The translations under genes and the position numbers were made by a program. DNA of 64,000 bases, taken from positions 2,480,001-2,544,000 of the forward strand of contig NZ_CP026029.1 in the NCBI RefSeq assembly GCF_023520895.1, written 5' to 3'. The notes beneath the pieces were generated by a model, which saw only the letters and a list, made by a program, of their open reading frames with translations, was not told the DNA's origin and did not search any database. The stretch comes from Paenibacillus sp. PK3_47 (GTDB taxonomy: Bacteria; Bacillota; Bacilli; Paenibacillales; Paenibacillaceae). Shown one piece after another: positions 59,071 to 64,000 of the stretch. Each line of letters opens with the position of its first letter. Positions within the stretch are counted from its first letter, which is position 1.

Positions 59071-59985
59071 GTGAACAGGTCCCTGTTAACATTAGTGCTT
59101 ATTTTTGCCGCCCTGTCGGTAATCCATCTCATGTATGCGCTGGTCAGCAAGCTGCAGAAGGACAAAGACTATACAGGCATCGGCTTCCGTATCAAGACGT
59201 GGTGGGGCATGCTTTTTGTTTTTTGCCTGGCCACCTTGTTCAATCCCGTCGTCTCTTTGCTGTCCTTGATGGCCCTCAGCTTCTTCTCGCTCAAGGAGTA
59301 TTTCTCCATGATCCGTACGCGAAAAGCCGACCGCAGGCTGTTCCTGTGGGCCTATCTGTCGATTCCGCTGCAGTTCTACTGGATCTATATCGAGTGGTAC
59401 GGCATGTTTATTGTTTTTATACCCGTCTATGTTTTTCTGCTGCTGCCGCTTCCGCGTGTGATCAACAAAGGTACGCTCGGATTTCTGCGCAGCGTCAGCT
59501 CCACCCAGTGGGGCCTTATGCTCATGGTGTTCGGGCTCAGCCACCTCGCCTATTTCCAGTTTGCCACTCCGGAGTACGGGGCGGGACTGGTGCTGTTCCT
59601 GGTCGTGCTGACACAGCTTAATGATGCAGTCCACTACCTGGCATCCATCTATTTCGGCAAAAGAAAAATCGTCCCCACAGCCAACCCCAGCCTGACCTGG
59701 GAGGGCTTTATCTGTGCTTTTATTGTAACGGCCGCGGTATCGTATCTGACTTATCCGTATCTTACGCCGCTTACGCCGCTGTTCGGCCTTCTGTCCGGAA
59801 TGCTGATCAGCCTTAGCGGGTTTTTCGGCAGCCTGACCGTATCCGTACTCAAGCGGGACCTGCTGATCGGGGATGACGACAAGTTCGCCGCCCTGAGCAA
59901 AAGCTACCTGAGCCGGGTCGACAGTCTGGCCTACACCTCGCCGGTATTTTTCCACGTCATCCGTTATTTCTTTGATTTTATGTAA
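59071..59985 (+). CDS. Phosphatidate cytidylyltransferase-family membrane protein (CdsA-like)
   Basis: About 305 residues with eight or so TM helices. The C-terminal CTP_transf_1 signature is present in diverged form: 'SVLKRDLLIGDDDKFAALSKSYLSRVDSLAYTSPVFFHV' retains the KRD and RVDS positions of 'S..KRD..KD....PGHGG..DR.DS'. It would make CDP-diacylglycerol or a related CDP-lipid, but the PGHGG segment is replaced, so it is a second, divergent homologue rather than the housekeeping CdsA. GTG 59071 chosen (GGTGA seven bases upstream) over TTG 59065. Confidence 0.8.
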   Translation: MNRSLLTLVLIFAALSVIHLMYALVSKLQKDKDYTGIGFRIKTWWGMLFVFCLATLFNPVVSLLSLMALSFFSLKEYFSMIRTRKADRRLFLWAYLSIPLQFYWIYIEWYGMFIVFIPVYVFLLLPLPRVINKGTLGFLRSVSSTQWGLMLMVFGLSHLAYFQFATPEYGAGLVLFLVVLTQLNDAVHYLASIYFGKRKIVPTANPSLTWEGFICAFIVTAAVSYLTYPYLTPLTPLFGLLSGMLISLSGFFGSLTVSVLKRDLLIGDDDKFAALSKSYLSRVDSLAYTSPVFFHVIRYFFDFM

Positions 59986-60011
59986 CCTTCCATTCATGTG
60001 AGTTGTTTATA

Positions 60012-60047
60012 ATAGACATTCCTTATTGATAAGGGTGTCTATTTTTT
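60012..60047 (+). terminator. Intrinsic terminator
   Basis: ATAGACATTCCTTAT / ATAAGGGTGTCTAT stem followed by T6, after the CdsA-like gene and before the sigma factor operon. Confidence 0.88.
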
Positions 60048-60126
60048 ATGGATTATTTTTTTCAGGAAAGTGCAGGGTTTCGTAAAAAGGGTTCGTCTAT
60101 TGGGGTGGGGAAGGAGGAGAGAAGTC

Positions 60127-60678
60127 ATTGATGAAGCGAGCTTGATCGATCAAATCGTAAAGGGTGACCATGCCAGATTCCGTGAAATTATTGACACCTA
60201 TGGCAGGCATATATACCAGGTGACCTACTCTGTACTTCACCAGGCGCAGGAAGCGGAGGATGCCGCACAGGAAGCCTTTCTGCAAATCTTTAAATCTCTC
60301 CCCCAGTACCGTTCGGAAGGCTTCAAAACCTGGATTACCCGCATTGCCCTGCACAAGGCTATAGATGCCAAACGAAGGCTGAACCGCAGAGCAGCGGAGG
60401 TTAACGGACCGGACGATGGAGTTCTCCACATCCCCGACCTTCAGGCCGACATTGTACATCAGCTGATGAAAAAAGAGCAGAAGGACATGCTTTTGCAGAA
60501 AATATCGTCACTTCCCCCGCAGCACCGGGACATTATCGTAGACTTTTATTTGAACGGCAAAAACTATGAACAGATTGCTGAGCACTCGCAGATTGCGGTC
60601 AAAACCGTAGAGTCGAGACTTTACCGGGCGCGGCAGTGGATCAGAACACACTGGAAGGAGACCTCGTGGCATGAATAA
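60127..60678 (+). CDS. ECF-family RNA polymerase sigma factor, probable ATT start
   Basis: About 183 residues if translation begins at ATT 60127. Region 2: 'VKGDHARFREIIDTYGRHIYQVTYSVLHQAQEAEDAAQEAFLQIFKSLPQYRSEGFKTWITRIALHKAIDAKR' (outline); region 4: 'LPPQHRDIIVDFYLNGKNYEQIAEHSQIAVKTVESRLYRARQWIRTHW'. Start: AAGGAGG (60111-60117) lies nine bases before ATT 60127, giving the normal ECF N-terminus 'DEASLIDQIVKGD'; GTG 60070 opens the frame but has a poor SD and would add 19 residues. Encoded with a membrane-anchored anti-sigma factor that overlaps by eight bases. Confidence 0.9.
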   Translation: MDEASLIDQIVKGDHARFREIIDTYGRHIYQVTYSVLHQAQEAEDAAQEAFLQIFKSLPQYRSEGFKTWITRIALHKAIDAKRRLNRRAAEVNGPDDGVLHIPDLQADIVHQLMKKEQKDMLLQKISSLPPQHRDIIVDFYLNGKNYEQIAEHSQIAVKTVESRLYRARQWIRTHWKETSWHE

Positions 60679-61120
60679 CCGTGATCAGCAGGACTGGAAA
60701 AGATATATACAGGGAGAAATGTCTGATAAGGAGCGGGACGGCATAGATGAACTGCTTCTTGAGGATCAGGAAGCTCTGGACGCCTATCTGAGTGCCTTGG
60801 CACAATTCCCGGTGTCGTCACTGCCGGATCAGGATTCTTTTGCAGAACAGGTAATGGCACGAATTGCACCTCCGGATGCAGAGACCGTACCGCAGAAGCG
60901 CACACGCTTCCGTATACAAGGCCTGCTTCATCATAAAATGCTCCATTATACTGTCGCAGCCTCCATCACCCTGCTGTTTCTCTCCACTGGCGTATTTGAC
61001 TGGCTCGCACCCGGACATTTGGAGCTGAATGCCGGAATACAGCAGCCGTACAGTGAGAAGATGGTGGAGAAAGCAACCGGATGGCTGGATGAAATGAAAC
61101 CAGAGCCTTATAGAAAATAA
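60671..61120 (+). CDS. Membrane anti-sigma factor
   Basis: 149 residues. Cytoplasmic N-terminal region (about 1-92) of helices 'WKRYIQGEMSDKERDGIDELLLEDQEALDAYLSALAQF' (an anti-sigma-like zinc-free sigma-binding fold), one TM helix (about 96-115, 'LHYTVAASITLLFLSTGVFDWL') and a short extracytoplasmic part. Overlaps the sigma gene by eight bases, the usual sigma/anti-sigma coupling. No HxxxCxxC zinc motif is seen. Confidence 0.85.
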   Translation: MNNRDQQDWKRYIQGEMSDKERDGIDELLLEDQEALDAYLSALAQFPVSSLPDQDSFAEQVMARIAPPDAETVPQKRTRFRIQGLLHHKMLHYTVAASITLLFLSTGVFDWLAPGHLELNAGIQQPYSEKMVEKATGWLDEMKPEPYRK

Positions 61121-61141
61121 ACATGGAAGGATGGAACCAGC

Positions 61142-62368
61142 ATGCAGCATAACCGCAGCAAAATGATGGCTTTTCTGCTAAACATGATACCGGGTTTGGG
61201 CCATTACTATTATAGAAGCCGTGTGAAGGGGTTTATTTACGGCTTTATCTTTTTCGGGCTGGCCGGATTCGGCTTTATTCTGGGGGTGGACGGGGAGGAG
61301 GATGTCGCGCTATTTTTCTTATTTATGGCTGCGGTCCTGTGGATGATCAGCATGTTTGATATGGTGATCAAGCTCCTGCGGGAACCGGATGTTCCGGCAC
61401 ATTATCCGCAATATCCGTATTATCCCCATTATCACAGCCAGATGCCGGGTCAGCCGGAAGGAACATTTGAGCCGCCGTTCGGCTATCCTCCGCCTGAGAG
61501 CTATGTGTATCCTGAACAAGGGCGGGGACAGGGCAGGGACAGCGAGCGGTTTTATACGATTCTCTTATCCTTCGTCCCCGGCTTGGGGCATTTGCATTTA
61601 GGCCTTTTACAGCGCGGTTTATCTTTTCTTATCGGGTTCTTCGGGCTTGCGGTCATGCTGTTCTTTGTTGCTGCCATTTCCGGCCGGGAGATCTTCCTCG
61701 TCTTCCTGCTCCTGCTGCCGGTCATGTGGCTGTACTGCATGTTCGATGCGGTCCAGCATGTGAGCCGCAAGCAGGCTGGCGAGATGCTGGAAGACAAGAC
61801 GTTATTCGAACAGCTTGAGCACGGCAGAAGCACCGGCCAGAGAAGCAAGGTGTTCGCGACTCTGCTGGCAGCTTTTCCCGGAGCGGGACATATGTATCTC
61901 GGACTGCAAAAAAGAGGCCTGCAGCTTATGCTGATCTTCCTCGGAAGCATTTATATCCTGGATTTGATGAACCTCTCCTTGTTCCTGTTTCTTATTCCGG
62001 TTATATGGTTTTACAGCTTTTTTGACGGCCTGCAGCAGAGCAGCAAATACGGCAAAGAGGTGCTGTATGACAAGCCCGTGATCGAGAGCTGGACCCGGTA
62101 TCAGGGCTGGGTCGGCTTTGCGCTCCTGTTCCTCGGCGTTTACTATATCCTGATCCGGCTCGTGCTCCCGGAATTCGGCGGACAATTCTATTATGTCATT
62201 CATCAGGTACAGTCTAATATGAACACGATCGTCGTTTCGCTGCTGCTGATTGGCGGGGGCATCCATTTGCTGCTGAAGTCACGGAAAAAGAATCACGACG
62301 GTGAGGCGTTTCTTAGGGACCTGGAGCGGAAAGCCGAAGCCCCGAACTTTCGTGATCCGCTCAAATAA
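61142..62368 (+). CDS. Multi-TM protein with three PGxGH repeats
   Basis: 408 residues, about ten TM helices arranged in three units, each opening with a conserved motif: 'LLNMIPGLGHYYYRSRVKGF', 'LLSFVPGLGHLHLGLLQRGL' and 'LLAAFPGAGHMYLGLQKRGL', followed by two hydrophobic helices and 'MWLYCMFD/WFYSFFD' ends. This is a triplicated TM2-like module. A Pro/Tyr/His-rich loop (about 82-135) separates units 1 and 2. Co-transcribed with the ECF sigma and anti-sigma genes, so likely a target or sensor of the envelope stress response. Function unknown. SD AAGGATGGAACC before ATG 61142. Confidence 0.82.
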   Translation: MQHNRSKMMAFLLNMIPGLGHYYYRSRVKGFIYGFIFFGLAGFGFILGVDGEEDVALFFLFMAAVLWMISMFDMVIKLLREPDVPAHYPQYPYYPHYHSQMPGQPEGTFEPPFGYPPPESYVYPEQGRGQGRDSERFYTILLSFVPGLGHLHLGLLQRGLSFLIGFFGLAVMLFFVAAISGREIFLVFLLLLPVMWLYCMFDAVQHVSRKQAGEMLEDKTLFEQLEHGRSTGQRSKVFATLLAAFPGAGHMYLGLQKRGLQLMLIFLGSIYILDLMNLSLFLFLIPVIWFYSFFDGLQQSSKYGKEVLYDKPVIESWTRYQGWVGFALLFLGVYYILIRLVLPEFGGQFYYVIHQVQSNMNTIVVSLLLIGGGIHLLLKSRKKNHDGEAFLRDLERKAEAPNFRDPLK

Positions 62369-62395
62369 GCAGAGACAGCAGGAGGTTTATCATCG

Positions 62396-62674
62396 ATGTC
62401 TGAAATCTATTATTTGATTATCATTCTGTTATTAGTGGTTTACATTTTCATTTTGCAGAACAAAGTAAGCAGGCTGCAGAGTAAACTAACTCATTTCCCG
62501 GCCGCCAGCATGGACTCCAAACTGGACGATGAGGTCAGGACTATGCTTGCGCAGGGGAAATCCAACGTTGAGATCATAAAGCATGTCAGACAGGCGGCCG
62601 GGCTGGACCTTCTCCAGGCAAAGTTATACGTGGACCGCATTATGGAACGCAAAGAGTCAGGGTCTGGGGAATGA
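62396..62674 (+). CDS. Membrane-anchored protein with L7/L12 C-terminal-like domain
   Basis: 92 residues. TM helix (about 3-22), short coil, then a domain resembling the C-terminal fold of ribosomal protein L7/L12: 'GKSNVEIIKHVRQAAGLDLLQAKLYVDRIMERK' compares with the 'VIK.VRe.TGLGLKEAK.LV' motif. It lacks the L7/L12 N-terminal dimerisation domain, so it is not a ribosomal protein. SD AGGAGG before ATG 62396. Last gene of the ECF operon. Confidence 0.8.
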   Translation: MSEIYYLIIILLLVVYIFILQNKVSRLQSKLTHFPAASMDSKLDDEVRTMLAQGKSNVEIIKHVRQAAGLDLLQAKLYVDRIMERKESGSGE

Positions 62675-63056
62675 GTGCAGCGAACTTCAAGCCGGCAGCC
62701 TCTCCAGCTAAGTGGAATTTCTCCACCTAATCCTCTGGTAAATATGAGCATTGTAATTTTAGCGGGAAAAAGTCCACTTAAATGTACTGAAATAGTCGCT
62801 AAAGACCATTATCCACCCAAATAGCTGGAGAATTTCCAACTAAAGCTCATAAATGCTGAAAAAGGACCGGATTAGGTGGAGTAATTCCCACTAACCTCTT
62901 ACAGCCGCTCACTGAAGCAGACCTTGCCGCATTGCAGAAGGGTACTGTAAATCAGCCAATCGAACCGCCTCATATCTACCTTTTCATGGGAATCAACAGA
63001 CCCGCACCATTTGCATCCGCTGCAATTATGTACGCAGTTCCCATCAGGGAATAACA
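62675..63056. other. Gene-free region with repeat copy 2
   Basis: Contains the second ~190-bp repeat (listed separately); the remainder up to the terminator has no supported ORF. Confidence 0.7.
62700..62893 (-). repeat. Dispersed ~190-bp intergenic repeat element, family A, copy 2
   Basis: Reverse complement aligns collinearly with 49998-50185. Contains four 22-nt imperfect palindromes in two inverted units, including the 25-nt stretch at 62765-62789 that matches 50103-50127 in the opposite orientation with one mismatch. Confidence 0.7.
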
Positions 63057-63092
63057 AAGCAGCACGTCCCTTATTCCGGGGACGTGCTGCTT
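63057..63092 (-). terminator. Intrinsic terminator for the edge gene
   Basis: AAGCAGCACGTCCC / GGGGACGTGCTGCTT stem flanked by T-rich bases on the minus strand. Confidence 0.75.
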
Positions 63093-63110
63093 CTTTATGG
63101 GCCTTCCCGC

Positions 63111-64000
63111 TTACATCGGGCTGGTGCCAGTGTCTTCTGTCGCTGCTGCATCAGGTCTTGCTCCCCGGCCGCCCTCAGGTCTGGTGCCTCCGCCGAAGCC
63201 TCCCCGGCCGCCCCCGCCCATACCTTGGGTGGCAGTGGTGACTCCGGATTCATTGAGCCAGGTAGTGATGCCTGAGATTTCGAAGGACACTACTTCCGTA
63301 CCGCCGCTGTAAGCACCGTCTGCATACAGGCCGTCTACGGCTGTGCCGGTCGAAGATCCGCCAGTGGAGAGTGTGTAAGAACCGCCTTGCTTAAGATCAG
63401 GAGAGCTGATAACAATCGACCGGTAGCTCTTGGATGGCGCGAAGGTTGCAATGGTATTGCCGTCACTGTCCTTCAAATTGACCAGCTGACCGGCCTCCTG
63501 TGATTCGGTAAAGGTCATGGCGACCGAGTATTGGCTGGATGTGTCCGTTGGGGCCTGCAGCATTCCCGCACTGCCTGCTACGACCAGATAACCGCCCGTA
63601 GTCTCAAAGGTGCCGTCATAATCCAATCCGCCATTGCCGTCATTGGTGGGACCATTGGTAATTACAGTACCGCCGGACATCAGAATCGAACCGTTCGAAT
63701 CGAGTCCGTCACCTGCAGCATCTACAGTCAATGTACCGCCGCTGATCGTCAGCATTCCGCTGCCGGAGCTTGCGAACTGGCCGGCTCCGCCCGTGGCCTG
63801 ATCAGCATTAGTATCGCTGCCGCCTGCTACGTTGACGCCGTCATCAGATGCTACTACATGTGTCTCGCCGCCGGAGATGGTAATGTTCCCGCCTTCAATG
63901 CCCTCGTAGCTTTTCGTAATATTGATGACTCCGTCGCTGATGGCTGTCAGGCTGTCCGCATGGATGCCGTCATCACCAGCCGTAATCTGCAAATCACCGT
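63111..64000 (-). CDS. C-terminal part of a carbohydrate-binding-domain surface protein (DUF4353-like), partial
   Basis: About 296 visible residues, continuing past the window edge (frame open through 64000). Parallel-beta-helix pattern of repeated 'GGNITISGGETHVVASDDGVNVAGG', 'GTLTVDAAGDGLDSNGSILMSGGTVITNGP' units, in outline, which is the DUF4353 'carbohydrate-binding domain-containing' family found with CotH-type proteins. A C-terminal beta domain (about 190-255) follows, and a Gly/Arg-rich low-complexity tail (about 258-285, 'GGGGRGGFGGGTRPEGGRGARP'). Start, signal peptide and any N-terminal domain lie outside. Confidence 0.8.
   Translation of the reverse strand, partial: GDLQITAGDDGIHADSLTAISDGVINITKSYEGIEGGNITISGGETHVVASDDGVNVAGGSDTNADQATGGAGQFASSGSGMLTISGGTLTVDAAGDGLDSNGSILMSGGTVITNGPTNDGNGGLDYDGTFETTGGYLVVAGSAGMLQAPTDTSSQYSVAMTFTESQEAGQLVNLKDSDGNTIATFAPSKSYRSIVISSPDLKQGGSYTLSTGGSSTGTAVDGLYADGAYSGGTEVVSFEISGITTWLNESGVTTATQGMGGGGRGGFGGGTRPEGGRGARPDAAATEDTGTSPM

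Noticed and set aside
62396..62674. Ribosomal protein L7/L12
   Set aside because: The N-terminal domain is a TM helix and the motif covers only part of the ribosomal C-terminal domain; the context is an ECF operon.
1..64000. tRNA, rRNA, tmRNA or prophage regions
   Set aside because: No tRNA-like T-loop/anticodon arrangement, rRNA stretch, integrase or structural phage gene was recognised in any part of the window.

Overview
The window reads as a chromosomal segment of a Paenibacillus-like member of the Bacillales. Evidence seen directly: moderate GC content, strong GGAGG-type ribosome binding sites, frequent GTG/TTG starts, S-layer-homology (SLH) proteins, very large 7TM hybrid histidine kinases, a response regulator with a BTAD domain, and several blocks whose gene content matches Bacillus subtilis (yda exopolysaccharide genes, xpt-pbuX, ytcD/ytbD/ytbE, rsbQ). 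No rRNA, tRNA, transposase, phage gene or CRISPR array was seen. Species cannot be named from sequence reading alone.

Layout. 1-319: end of a secreted-type protein and a shared terminator. 336-10858 (minus): a diguanylate cyclase gene, a structured intergenic segment, then a six-gene exopolysaccharide operon of the YdaJKLMN / Listeria Pss type, ending in a membrane c-di-GMP receptor (degenerate GGDEF with an intact RxxD I-site). 11034-15285 (minus): envelope-stress type operon with a small protein, a Gly/Ser-rich secreted protein, a glutathionylspermidine-synthetase-like ATP-grasp ligase, a lipoprotein, a DUF350 membrane protein and a K+ channel, behind a sigmaW-type ECF promoter. 15395-19626: a response regulator/hybrid kinase pair. 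19816-22098: xpt-pbuX behind a guanine aptamer followed by a ykkC-class aptamer (probably PRPP) and one terminator. 22269-27983 (plus): an internally duplicated protein of unknown function and two hybrid kinases. 28053-31538: SLH protein and the ytcD/ytbD/ytbE locus. 31551-38585: transporter, greA, rlmN, GIY-YIG protein, epimerase, TetR regulator and bacterial NO synthase. 38741-49599: a series of small metabolic and regulatory units, including a MerR-controlled flavoprotein, a UvrC-like protein without its nuclease C-terminus, and a MarR/NAD(P)H oxidoreductase pair. 49600-50418: gene-free, with two families of short palindromic repeats. 50419-58952: NlpC/P60 protein, RsbQ with a PAS-GGDEF protein, a soluble chemoreceptor, an SLH-GH18 glycosidase, a mini-catalase, a lipid kinase and a permuted NlpC-like protein. 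59071-62674 (plus): a CdsA-like enzyme, then an ECF sigma/anti-sigma operon with two membrane proteins. 62675-63110: second copy of the repeat element. 63111-64000: end of a Gly-rich carbohydrate-binding-domain protein running off the edge.

Common themes. Cyclic-di-GMP signalling appears three times: a 7TM-GGDEF cyclase lacking an I-site, the degenerate receptor of the polysaccharide operon, and an RsbP-like PAS domain fused to a GGDEF domain encoded immediately after rsbQ. The last arrangement looks like the RsbQP energy-stress module rewired from a phosphatase output to a c-di-GMP output, and I consider it the most interesting observation. The guanine plus PRPP-type tandem riboswitch, the ECF-promoter-controlled ligase/channel operon and the inverted copies of an approximately 190-bp repeat are the next best leads.
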